From NCBI GenBank assembly GCA_015059925.1, contig SUZL01000002.1:232503-296502 (forward strand): a stretch of 64,000 bases of DNA, read 5' to 3'. This document shows, in pieces, positions 51,314 through 59,431 of the stretch. Numbering within the stretch: position 1 is the stretch's first letter; each line of letters opens with the position of its first letter. Source of the DNA: Rikenellaceae bacterium (lineage in GTDB: Bacteria; Bacteroidota; Bacteroidia; Bacteroidales; Rikenellaceae). Below the pieces are notes generated by a model. The model worked only from the letters and a program-made list of their open reading frames with translations, was not told the origin of the DNA and did not search any database. Made by a program: the position numbers and the translations under genes.

Positions 51314-53028
51314 TATATTAAGTTTTTCAGTTTTTTCATTGCCATAAGCACGAAGGTCATATTGTACATCGGCTCCGAGTACCATAACCTCGCAAAGTAC
51401 AATCCTATCGGCTCGGCGCGATACATATCGCCTCGCTGCCACGCCCGATAGATGTAATCAAATCCTCGCTCAACGACCTCTCGATCCGCACTTTCTATCG
51501 ACGCCAAGGCACTCAGCGCACGCGCCGTGAGCGTTACCTTCGACTCTACACCCCGCGCTCCGCCCCAGCCGCCATCGTCGTTCTGGGCCCCCGTCAGGAA
51601 CTTCGCACCGCGCTCGATGAGTGGCCCGACAGCCTCGTTTTTCGACTGCGAGAGATACTCCACCGCCGTCGCTGTTCCATATACGGGCGAGCGCTCATCA
51701 TCGGCCCCCTGATCGCCAAACCACAACGGAGTCCACGATCCATCCTCGGCCTGCTCGCGCGACATCCAGCCAATCATTCGCTCGATGCTTCGTTTCGCAC
51801 GCCTCTGTATCTTCTCGGGCAGGTGATCCATCCACAACTCCATCGCCAACAGCGCGTGAGCCGAAATATCGGCACTACTGCGGTCAAAGGGCAACTTACC
51901 CCATCCCTTGCAGAAGGTCGGCATACCGCCATCGTTGTTTTGCAGCGCCATCAGCCACTCCACGCCGGCACCCACCTCGTCGCAATACTTGCCTCGAGAG
52001 AGCGTATGCAGAGCCACCAGCGCGCCCGACGTATCATCGCCATCGGGTGCTGCACCCGGCCGATCGCTCCAGCCCCATCCACCGGCCTGCGCACCCGTGA
52101 AGTAGTGCTTCTCCTTAAAGGCATTGCTGCGAATCTTCTCTGTCAAGAGCTCTCGCTCCTCCGTATCCTCACCCAACGCCTTCACCGCGAGCGCCGTAAC
52201 CCAACTTGCCAAATCAGTATCGATGGGCCACGCACCATCCTCGCGCTGCGTATCATACAGGAACTCGGCCGCCTTCCTGACCACCGTATGCTCCCTCATA
52301 TCGGCCTCACATAGACACATACTCACAAACGCTGTCAGCGGTGCCGCCTCTAAAAATCCTCCATTCTCGGGTTGCAGCGACGTCAGCACACGCATACACT
52401 TGGGAACAAACGCCTCACGCACGGGCGAGAAAATCCCCTGCCTGCCTCGGCGGAATCTCACGATACCCACCGCAATAAGAGCCGGTATGGCGTAGCTCAC
52501 CACGGGCAGCTGCAGGAATCGGAAGAATCGCTGCGGCAGGATCGTCAGCTCGAACGGGAACTGCGGAATACGATCCCACTTTTTCAGTATTCCCGCCAGC
52601 GCACACATCACCAGGATGGGCACCGAGAAGGTCAAATCCTTGCCATAGTACTCCAACACACCGCGCACGATATGCTCGTCGTCAATACCGCCAAAACGCC
52701 TCTCCAAGTATCGTTTCGTCTGCTCGGGAGCGCGTCCCTGCGCGTAGAGCGACGTGTACGAGAGCAGCGTCGCCGTCATATTCGACGGACTCTCAGGCGA
52801 GTCGCCCCACGAGCCATCCTCGGCCATCGTCGAGAGCAACCACTCCACCGCCTGATCTATGCGCTGTCGATACCTCTCGGCATCAATCTTATGCAACGCA
52901 AACGCCGCCACCGAGGTCGATATGGCACTCGACGAAAGCTCGCCGCGCCACATCTGCCCCTTCTTACGTTGCGCCTTAAGACGCTCGGTAAGGTCGCTTA
53001 TTATTGCATCTATCTTCTCTACGTTCAT
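51313..53028 (-). CDS. Squalene-hopene-cyclase-like class II terpene cyclase
   Basis: A 571-residue alpha/alpha-toroid protein. The catalytic acid motif of class II triterpene cyclases is intact: PDGDDTSG with Asp329-Gly-Asp331-Asp332-Thr333, preceded by AQAGGWGW as in squalene-hopene cyclase. Several QW-type repeats are present (DGSWGD near 71, DGAWPID near 264, DGSWTPLW near 430, DGGWGGA near 487), and SPVYGTATAVEYL matches the conserved YGT segment. It is about 60 residues shorter than usual SHC. It should protonate and cyclise a polyprenyl chain at the membrane. Other hopanoid genes are not visible, so the product is unknown. It overlaps the half-size toroid gene by four bases. Confidence 0.85.
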   Translation of the reverse strand: MNVEKIDAIISDLTERLKAQRKKGQMWRGELSSSAISTSVAAFALHKIDAERYRQRIDQAVEWLLSTMAEDGSWGDSPESPSNMTATLLSYTSLYAQGRAPEQTKRYLERRFGGIDDEHIVRGVLEYYGKDLTFSVPILVMCALAGILKKWDRIPQFPFELTILPQRFFRFLQLPVVSYAIPALIAVGIVRFRRGRQGIFSPVREAFVPKCMRVLTSLQPENGGFLEAAPLTAFVSMCLCEADMREHTVVRKAAEFLYDTQREDGAWPIDTDLASWVTALAVKALGEDTEERELLTEKIRSNAFKEKHYFTGAQAGGWGWSDRPGAAPDGDDTSGALVALHTLSRGKYCDEVGAGVEWLMALQNNDGGMPTFCKGWGKLPFDRSSADISAHALLAMELWMDHLPEKIQRRAKRSIERMIGWMSREQAEDGSWTPLWFGDQGADDERSPVYGTATAVEYLSQSKNEAVGPLIERGAKFLTGAQNDDGGWGGARGVESKVTLTARALSALASIESADREVVERGFDYIYRAWQRGDMYRAEPIGLYFARLWYSEPMYNMTFVLMAMKKLKNLI

Positions 53029-53876
53029 AGTGTTCCTAAAGCCAATAATCCATAAAAGAGGTACTCCACATCGCTCTTCTCATCGAGCAGCGTCGCGGCA
53101 AATCCTCCGCTCTCCAGCCAGTGGGCCTCCACAAAATCGGCAGCCTCATATCGGGGCCTTACGCCATAACAATTCAGCACAAACAGAGCCGTTGCCGTCG
53201 ATAGCAGGTCGGGTATCGGAGCTACGCTCGTCGCACGGAATCCTCCGCTCGGCTCCTGCGCCTCGAGCAGCGGACTCACCCTCGCCGCGTCATACCCTTC
53301 GCTCTGTCCCACGACCATCAACGCCGCCGCCGTAGCATTTGTCGCCATCTCCTTGCCGCCCTTTACGTTGGCATATCCGCCATCCGCGGTGCGGTAGGCA
53401 TCGAGCGCCGCGGGCTGATAATCGTTTCGCGTATCTTCGCATAGCGACATCCATATAAACTGCGTATATGGCGCCTCCCTGTCGTTATTCGGCACACTCC
53501 TAAAACTCTCCAACTCGCGCGTTGGCGTGCGTTGCAGAGCCTGCCACAGCAGCGACAATCGCCCTTTGGCTCCTCGTTGCAACAATCGACATCGCACCGC
53601 CGCCGCATAATGCACCAGATCCAAACTCTCCAGATCCACCTCGACGAGGTATCTCTCCATCGCCTCGGCATCCTGCCTCAGGCCAAGTGCTGACTCCAGC
53701 AGCCAACCAAATGTGGTGTAGTACAAATCCTCCTCACCCTGCTTATTAACATACGCCCCACGCTCGGTTCGCTGAGAGAGCAGAAATCCCACGATCAACT
53801 CACGAGCCTCCTCTCCTAACGAAGAGCATCCGCGCTGAAGCGTCTGCAATAGTTTTATGGTTATGCTACGCTGCAT
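53025..53876 (-). CDS. Half-size alpha-toroid protein (terpene cyclase / prenyltransferase-like)
   Basis: A 283-residue all-helical protein with repeats of the prenyltransferase/squalene-oxidase type, such as ADGGYANVKGG (near 165), PSGGFRATSVAPIPDLLSTA (near 209) and ESGGFAATL (near 255). No DxDD motif is present and the zinc ligands of protein prenyltransferase beta subunits are not evident. It may be a partner or regulatory half of the adjacent cyclase-like protein, with which it overlaps by four bases, in the way plant-type and bacterial class II folds combine beta and gamma domains. It ends the gap between cyclase and prenyl synthase genes with one base to spare. Confidence 0.75.
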   Translation of the reverse strand: MQRSITIKLLQTLQRGCSSLGEEARELIVGFLLSQRTERGAYVNKQGEEDLYYTTFGWLLESALGLRQDAEAMERYLVEVDLESLDLVHYAAAVRCRLLQRGAKGRLSLLWQALQRTPTRELESFRSVPNNDREAPYTQFIWMSLCEDTRNDYQPAALDAYRTADGGYANVKGGKEMATNATAAALMVVGQSEGYDAARVSPLLEAQEPSGGFRATSVAPIPDLLSTATALFVLNCYGVRPRYEAADFVEAHWLESGGFAATLLDEKSDVEYLFYGLLALGTL

Positions 53877-53877
53877 T

Positions 53878-55437
53878 CTATTTCAATATACGAGCTGTTA
53901 CGCGGAACAGCAATCGTTTGAGTTCCATATTGTTTATGCTCTCCAGCGCCTCTATCGCCCTCTGGCGATACTCCTCGGCCAACACCGTTACACGCGCCAA
54001 AGCCTTCTCGAGCAACTCCTGATGCTGCTGACGCAAAAACTCCTTCACGTTCTGGGCCTCGATCATCTCCGCGATGAAATCCTCGCTCGGTGCCATCTCG
54101 CACAGCAGCGCAAACACCGCCGAGGGACGCAACTCAATCACCTCATCGCCATCATAATCGGCCACATCATCACGCAACTGATAGGCCACACCCAGCGCCT
54201 CCGAGTATCGGTGCAACGGCTCCCGCAGCGACTCCTTGCCTGCGGCCGATCGTAAGCCTAACATCAGCGACACCTCAAACGCCGGCGAAGTCTTATATCT
54301 GAATACGTCAATCACCCACTCCAGCGACACTCTCCGAGGCTTGCGGCACCACTCCAGCTCCATTCCCTGACCGCGACACAGGGCAACGTGCGCATCGGCA
54401 ATTATGCCCGTCAGCGAACCCGTACATTGGCTCAGCTGCCTATATCCCTCGCCCAACAGCACATCGCCCACATTGATTGCGATTGCCGCACCGTGCAACG
54501 AATTCAGCGTAGGCTTGCCATATCGCTCCGCATCGTTATCCTCAATATCGTCGTGTACGAGCGACGCCTTGTGGAAACACTCCACCGCTATTGCCGTACG
54601 CTTGACCTCCTCCGAGAGCGTCATCTCACCCTTGAGCGCCGCATAGGTCGCCGCAAAAAGATAGGGTCGCCAACGCTTTCCGTCCGTTGTGAGCCAATCC
54701 AGCGCCAGCGCTATTGTAGGATCGTCATAATTCTCCACATAACGCTCCAGCGTCCGACGCTCAAACCAGCTGTTCACCTCGTTCAACAGCGCCTCGTGGT
54801 CGATCAACGCCACCTCCGAAGGGGTGTATGCCTCCATCATTTTTATGACGTGGTCGTTATCCACCGTCGTATCCTTGCACCCTGCCATATTGAGCGGCAC
54901 AGCCACCCCGGGCACAGCATTATTCACCAGCAGCGGGAAAGCTCTCTCGAGCGAATCCAGACAGCTCACGCCTATCACCGCATCGATCACACCCGCCTTT
55001 ATAAGGTTTATCACCGTCGTAAATCCCTCAGCCACAATACTCATCATACCCAGCTCGGCGGCCCGATCCTCCAACGACGGGATACGACACTTCATACATC
55101 TGTGGCACAACAATCCCACCTCGTCAATCTCGGCCTCACACTCGGCCGAGTGGCGCAGACACTGCGGCAGCAGCAACATACGTCGCTCGTGCGGGATGGT
55201 CGCAAGCACAGGCATCCACACGCAGTTGTGCAGCTCCACCATCGTCCACTCACGCAGCGTTACGGGCAACCCCTCCTGCGCAAGAAAACTCTCCGAGAGC
55301 GACTCCAGCACCTCTATCGAGAGCGGTGGCACAAGCTCACGACTACGAACAAAGACCTCCAGCCGCTCGCGCATCTGATCGCGCTCGGCTTTGGTTGCGG
55401 GGACATCGTATATCTTCTTCTCGCTCATAAAATCCAA
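53878..55437 (-). CDS. DUF116 domain fused to a trans-polyprenyl diphosphate synthase
   Basis: A 519-residue fusion. Residues about 40-225 resemble DUF116: LLLPQCLRHSAEC, CHRCMKC (111-117), IDAVIGVSCLDSLERAF and VPLNMAGCKDT, a Cys-rich domain that may carry a metal cluster. Residues about 235-510 are a polyprenyl synthase, with GKRWRPYL (253-260), the first Asp-rich motif DDIED (296-300) and the second DDVAD (423-427). The residue five before DDIED is Ala, which in this family usually allows products of C20 or longer. It would supply the polyprenyl substrate for the adjacent cyclase-like proteins. The fusion itself is unusual. The stop is directly followed by the half-toroid gene. Confidence 0.88.
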   Translation of the reverse strand: MDFMSEKKIYDVPATKAERDQMRERLEVFVRSRELVPPLSIEVLESLSESFLAQEGLPVTLREWTMVELHNCVWMPVLATIPHERRMLLLPQCLRHSAECEAEIDEVGLLCHRCMKCRIPSLEDRAAELGMMSIVAEGFTTVINLIKAGVIDAVIGVSCLDSLERAFPLLVNNAVPGVAVPLNMAGCKDTTVDNDHVIKMMEAYTPSEVALIDHEALLNEVNSWFERRTLERYVENYDDPTIALALDWLTTDGKRWRPYLFAATYAALKGEMTLSEEVKRTAIAVECFHKASLVHDDIEDNDAERYGKPTLNSLHGAAIAINVGDVLLGEGYRQLSQCTGSLTGIIADAHVALCRGQGMELEWCRKPRRVSLEWVIDVFRYKTSPAFEVSLMLGLRSAAGKESLREPLHRYSEALGVAYQLRDDVADYDGDEVIELRPSAVFALLCEMAPSEDFIAEMIEAQNVKEFLRQQHQELLEKALARVTVLAEEYRQRAIEALESINNMELKRLLFRVTARILK

Positions 55438-56658
55438 TTAACCGTACGCGCCAAAACCGAAGAAGTAGCGCTTCTTCAACATCTTATACACCACGCTTCG
55501 CTCGGGGATCTCCTCTCCGCGCATATCGTGTCCGGCCACAACCCGCATCGCCGCATACTCCTCCCTCACGCTCTGGCGCGAGGTGGTATCTACGGCCTTC
55601 CACTCTTCGAGCATCTGCAACATCTTCTGCGGATTCTCCAGCAGAATACATCCGCGCGAGGTCTCGGCCGTCATCCGACGCATCGCCGCGAGGAACTCCG
55701 ACGAGTGGAAAATCTCCACTATATTCGATCCATCCTCATTGACCATCTCGCAGGCCATCTGCAACGGCGGACAGAACTCCACCGCACCCGACGGCGCAAT
55801 GTGGTGGCTCATTCCCGTAGCTGCGGGACACATCGCCTGACCCTTATCGTCCCAATAGGTGTCGATAATAAACAGCGGCGCATCCATACGCTGCTCAACC
55901 AGAAACTCTCGCATCGCGCGTATCTGCTCTCGACTCAGCGCATTCTCCGTTACGGGATACTTACCCACGGGACGGTAGATGTAGTACCACAGATAGGCCG
56001 CACCCTCGCGTGCCATATCCTCGATATGCTTGCGCGTGAGCAACTCGTCGTAGTTGCTGCGACCGATCGATGCCGCCACGCCGAATATCAACTTCTCGCG
56101 TCGGCACGCACGCAGACCCGCCAACGTACGATCATACACATTATCTCGTCCGCGACGTGCATCGCTCTCCTCCCTAAGGCCCTCTATGCTGATCAGCGGC
56201 GTTACGTTACCCAATCTACGCATACGGCGCGCCACCTCGGGTGTAAGCATCGTAGCGTTCGTGAATATCTGGAAGTAGCAATCGGGGTGGCGCTCAATCA
56301 CCTCCCACAGCCCCTTATACATCAGCGGCTCGCCACCGAGCAATCCGAAGAAGTACGATCCCTGACTCTTGCACTGCTCGATGATTCCATTTATCTGCTC
56401 CACCGAGAGCTGCTTACGACCTCCCGCCGACACCCAGCAACCCGTACAAGCCAGATTGCAGGTCTCCGTCACGGAGATCATCACAAATGCAGGGAAGAAG
56501 GGCTTTCCTTCGGCCTGACGACGCTCAAAATCGGCCATATTGCGGTAGTTGCGCCAGCAGAAGTTGTAGAGTATCTTCCACAGCGCACGCGGCGTTGTAC
56601 CCCACGCGATGCGGGCCAGCGTCTTGCTCAGGGCCGAAAACTCACGAAATGTCATCAT
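55438..56658 (-). CDS. Radical SAM protein of the terpenoid cluster
   Basis: A 406-residue radical SAM enzyme. The cluster motif CNLACTGCW lies at about residues 67-75, followed by FGLLGGEPLMY (GGE motif) and ISIEGLREESD. Later cysteines (MCPAATG and EFCPPLQMAC) could bind an auxiliary cluster, as in SPASM-type enzymes. Its layout recalls HpnH, which builds adenosylhopane, but I cannot claim that identity. It abuts the DUF116-prenyl synthase gene with no gap, so modification of a prenyl or cyclised lipid is a fair guess. It overlaps the ferredoxin gene upstream by four bases. Confidence 0.85.
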   Translation of the reverse strand: MMTFREFSALSKTLARIAWGTTPRALWKILYNFCWRNYRNMADFERRQAEGKPFFPAFVMISVTETCNLACTGCWVSAGGRKQLSVEQINGIIEQCKSQGSYFFGLLGGEPLMYKGLWEVIERHPDCYFQIFTNATMLTPEVARRMRRLGNVTPLISIEGLREESDARRGRDNVYDRTLAGLRACRREKLIFGVAASIGRSNYDELLTRKHIEDMAREGAAYLWYYIYRPVGKYPVTENALSREQIRAMREFLVEQRMDAPLFIIDTYWDDKGQAMCPAATGMSHHIAPSGAVEFCPPLQMACEMVNEDGSNIVEIFHSSEFLAAMRRMTAETSRGCILLENPQKMLQMLEEWKAVDTTSRQSVREEYAAMRVVAGHDMRGEEIPERSVVYKMLKKRYFFGFGAYG

Positions 56659-57386
56659 CGCTTACCCTCCTTTCTCAACAATACGCTTGCTCTACGGTGC
56701 TGCAATCTTTCGCGCAGAGCCTCGTTATACACCGCATTCATATCAATCTTGAAGGTCGTTCCCTCAGCCTCCGTCGCCGCCTCGCCTCCATTTATCGGAG
56801 CCTCGGGGTGCTTGGCAAATATCACCGCACCGACGGGACACACCCTCGCACACGCAGGACAATTATTCTTGCAGTTGAGCGGCTGCGCCACCTTCACCTC
56901 GCCATCCTCCATCGAATAGACTCCGAAGAGACAGAAGTCGTGGCACTTTCCGCAACTGATGCACTTCTCACGATCCAGCACGGGATACCACGCATCCGTT
57001 CCGACCTTACGCTCGAAACTCTCCACCTGTCGCAGCAAATCCTCATCGCTCTGCAACAACCCCTCGCTCTGGATACCTAACCCCTTAAGAGCCTCACCCA
57101 CCGAGTTGGCACGCAGATCAACGAGGCTCGCGGCCTCGGCTCCCGCCGACTCAAACAACGCCTTCATCGCACGCGCGTGGCAACCCACCACTATCGTTCG
57201 CGCAATCTCGGCCATTCGCTCAGGCTGCTCGACAGCCATTTCGCACAAATCGGCCACGATCTCAACCTCGTATCCGGCCCGTCGAAGCTCCGTTGCGGCC
57301 TGTGCGAGTTTCAATTTTGGCAGAAACTCACGCGATGAGCAGGCACAAATTGTTATATTTTTATTATCTATTGTCATATAACTCAA
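56655..57386 (-). CDS. 4Fe-4S ferredoxin-type protein with N-terminal alpha/beta domain
   Basis: A 243-residue protein. The N-terminal about 125 residues are an alpha/beta domain starting ITICACSSREFLP, with VVGCHARAM, resembling the cysteine-rich start of heterodisulfide-reductase-like Fe-S proteins. Residues about 140-205 hold two cluster motifs, CISCGKCHDFC and CKNNCPACARVC followed by CPVGAVIF. It probably supplies electrons to the radical SAM enzyme encoded next, with which it overlaps by four bases. The start may be the Met at 57386 or the one three codons later. Confidence 0.83.
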   Translation of the reverse strand: MSYMTIDNKNITICACSSREFLPKLKLAQAATELRRAGYEVEIVADLCEMAVEQPERMAEIARTIVVGCHARAMKALFESAGAEAASLVDLRANSVGEALKGLGIQSEGLLQSDEDLLRQVESFERKVGTDAWYPVLDREKCISCGKCHDFCLFGVYSMEDGEVKVAQPLNCKNNCPACARVCPVGAVIFAKHPEAPINGGEAATEAEGTTFKIDMNAVYNEALRERLQHRRASVLLRKEGKR

Positions 57387-57390
57387 TCTA

Positions 57391-58140
57391 TTAACTTATC
57401 AGCCACGCCTTAAACTCCGACGATTTGTTCTTGCTGATATAAATATCCTCGGGCGTAGCCACCGTCAGATTCACTCGCAGACGGTTGTCAAACCATATCG
57501 TAATCTCCTTCACGCTATGGCGCGAGAGCAGGAACTGCTTATTCACCCTCATAAACTGCTTCGGATCGAGCTGCGAGGCGATCTGCTCCATCGACTTCTC
57601 GCTCGTGTAGCACATTCCGTCGTTCATATAGACCTGCGTCGAACGGTCAGCCGTATATACAAATGCCACGTTCTCGACCGCAATCGGAATGAGCTTATCC
57701 CTCAATCGCAGCAACATTCTCTCGGGATAACGCGCCTCGGGGCGAAGCTCCATCAATCGCTCCAGATACAACTTCAAGTCGCTGAGCGAGAAGCGGCGGA
57801 ACTTGGCCAACGCATCGGCCAGCGCCTCAGGCTTTACGGGCTTGAGCAGATAATCGACACTATTGACCTTGAACGCATCGATTGCATACTGATCGTATGC
57901 CGTCGTAAAGATAATCGGCACCTCGACCTCCATCAACTCGAAGATATTAAACGCCGAGCCATCCGAGAGGTGAATATCCATAAATATCAGGTCGGGGCGC
58001 TCGTTCGACTGCAACCAGCGCACCGTCTGCTCCACGCCCTCGGTGTTTGCCACGATCTCTATGTCGGGATCGCAGTTACGAATCATCTGCGCGAGATTCT
58101 CGTACGCAACTGTTTCATCTTCAACAATCAATACCCTCAT
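57391..58140 (-). CDS. LytTR-family response regulator of the propeller/terpenoid island
   Basis: A 249-residue regulator. The receiver domain has acidic residues EDE (7-9), Asp55 in LIFMDIHLSDGSAF and the Lys in YLLKPVKPE. The LytTR DNA-binding domain (about 150-247) has RLRDKLIPIAVENVAFVYT and MRVNKQFLLSRHSV. LytTR dimers bind two direct half-sites about two helical turns apart, which fits the paired T-rich half-sites 20 bp apart before this operon and before each tandem propeller. It is six bases after its kinase gene. Control of those sites is inferred. Confidence 0.94.
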   Translation of the reverse strand: MRVLIVEDETVAYENLAQMIRNCDPDIEIVANTEGVEQTVRWLQSNERPDLIFMDIHLSDGSAFNIFELMEVEVPIIFTTAYDQYAIDAFKVNSVDYLLKPVKPEALADALAKFRRFSLSDLKLYLERLMELRPEARYPERMLLRLRDKLIPIAVENVAFVYTADRSTQVYMNDGMCYTSEKSMEQIASQLDPKQFMRVNKQFLLSRHSVKEITIWFDNRLRVNLTVATPEDIYISKNKSSEFKAWLIS

Positions 58141-58146
58141 CTCGCA

Positions 58147-59172
58147 CTACTTTTTAAGCTGCATTACTACTCTGAATACCCCATTCTGGTCGCTGGCCTC
58201 CACCTTCGTTCCCATCATCAGCTCAAAGCGGCTCTGAAGGTTCTTCAGTCCAATGCCGTTCGTAACGGGCTTCTGCAGCTTCGGATATATCGGGTTCTCC
58301 ACCACCAGCTGATCCCGCTCATTGAGGCTGATCTTCACCATCATTCTATGCTCGCTATCCACCGTATTGTGTACCGCCACATTCTCCAGCAGCGGCAGCA
58401 ACGACAGCACAGGAATACGCAACGAGTGTTTCTCCGCAGGCACATTCACCTCGAAGAGCAGTTTGCTGGCAAATCTCACCTCCATAACGTGGCTGAAGGC
58501 CTCCACGAACTTCAACTCCTCGCCCAGCGACACCAGCATCGCGCTATCGCTATGCAGCGTGTAGCGGAAAATATCCGATAGCTTATCCACATACTCCAAC
58601 GTACGCTCGTCCTCGCCACGACGCACCAGAGCCGACACTCCGTTCAGCGAATTGAAGAAGAAGTGGGGGTTGATCTGGTTCATCAGCGCATCACAACGGC
58701 TCTGCAGATTCTCCACCTGCAGGCGCTCAATCTCCTTCTCCTTCTCGCGCTGCGATGTATATAGAAGGTGAATATATCCGAGCAGAGCGCCCAGCAAACC
58801 TGCGATAATAAACTGAAAGGCCACGATACTCATAAAATTATCGTAGTTAAAATTCAGCACCACCATCGTGATAAACATATAAAGGCCCAAAGCCACTAAT
58901 GCCAGCAGCAGGTTCCATCCCGCGCGCTTGTAGAAGTTGAGCGTTCGGAGCATTCGCATATTATATATAATGAGCGACCACATCACGCCCCACAGGAACA
59001 GTGTACGGAACGCAAAAAATATGTAGAACAAGATATGCTTCTCGGGCTCCACGAAACTCAAATCGCACAGAAACCACGCGATATTGGGATATAACAGGAA
59101 CACCGTACATATCAGGCCCACCAGCCAAGTCTTCTCCTTTAAGGCGCGCATATTAAGATCAAGTGTACTCAT
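58147..59172 (-). CDS. LytS-type membrane sensor histidine kinase (first gene of the long operon)
   Basis: A 341-residue kinase with four membrane helices (about 15-33, 45-65, 75-92 and 110-130), a linker helix with REKEKEIERLQVENLQSR, the phospho-acceptor motif QINPHFFFNSLNGVSAL and a GHKL end with LLENVAVHN and GIGLKNLQSRF. It has no large sensor domain outside the membrane. The start at 59172 leaves a normal leader; a frame extension to 59205 would begin right at the predicted promoter. It is the first of 19 closely packed genes and is preceded by one copy of the control box. Confidence 0.92.
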   Translation of the reverse strand: MSTLDLNMRALKEKTWLVGLICTVFLLYPNIAWFLCDLSFVEPEKHILFYIFFAFRTLFLWGVMWSLIIYNMRMLRTLNFYKRAGWNLLLALVALGLYMFITMVVLNFNYDNFMSIVAFQFIIAGLLGALLGYIHLLYTSQREKEKEIERLQVENLQSRCDALMNQINPHFFFNSLNGVSALVRRGEDERTLEYVDKLSDIFRYTLHSDSAMLVSLGEELKFVEAFSHVMEVRFASKLLFEVNVPAEKHSLRIPVLSLLPLLENVAVHNTVDSEHRMMVKISLNERDQLVVENPIYPKLQKPVTNGIGLKNLQSRFELMMGTKVEASDQNGVFRVVMQLKK

Positions 59173-59208
59173 AAAATTTTTTATAGTTAGTGTGTATATT
59201 TCCAATTA

Positions 59209-59287
59209 CAAAAAAACGAAAAAAATTTGATTCGACGAACACTCTGCTGCACCAAAACGAAAAAATCGTGATAAAAGCGAAAAAATG
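59209..59287 (-). promoter_or_regulatory. Control box and promoter of the long operon
   Basis: Read on the minus strand: half-site CCATTTTTTCG, then 20 bp further CGATTTTTTCG followed directly by TTTTGGTGCA (ending at 59248). A T-rich -7 region ends in TTTG (G at 59209), 58 bp after the core G. It is the mirror copy of the box at 59308-59350, so one intergenic region serves both directions. Confidence 0.7.
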
Positions 59288-59307
59288 GCTACCGAAGAAT
59301 TTTCATA

Positions 59308-59388
59308 CGCGATTTTTCCTTCTAAAACGCGATTTTTTCGTTTTGGTGCAAGGATGTTCGTTTATTTGCAAATAAACTGCTTTCTTTG
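59308..59388 (+). promoter_or_regulatory. Control box and promoter of tandem propeller gene 1
   Basis: Half-site CGCGATTTTTCC (59308), then 20 bp further CGCGATTTTTTCG followed by TTTTGGTGCA (to 59350). The -7 element is TTTCTTTG (59381-59388), off-consensus at its second base, and ends 57 bp after the core G. An imperfect -7 with an upstream paired site suggests an activator-dependent promoter. Confidence 0.75.
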
Positions 59389-59431
59389 CATTATCCAATA
59401 TTGCATATTCTAATTTTTAACAGATACGATT

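Noticed and set aside
49895..51442. ATG start at 51442 for the membrane propeller
   Set aside because: It would overlap the cyclase-like gene by 130 bases and put a charged stretch before the membrane helix. The GTG at 51313 couples directly to the upstream stop.
54388..56919. An 843-codon open frame on the plus strand, and similar long frames at 42866-45121, 23416-25107 and 18360-19715
   Set aside because: They lie antisense to well-supported genes, have His/Arg-rich unnatural composition and no recognisable domains. They are by-products of the GC-rich codon use on the other strand.
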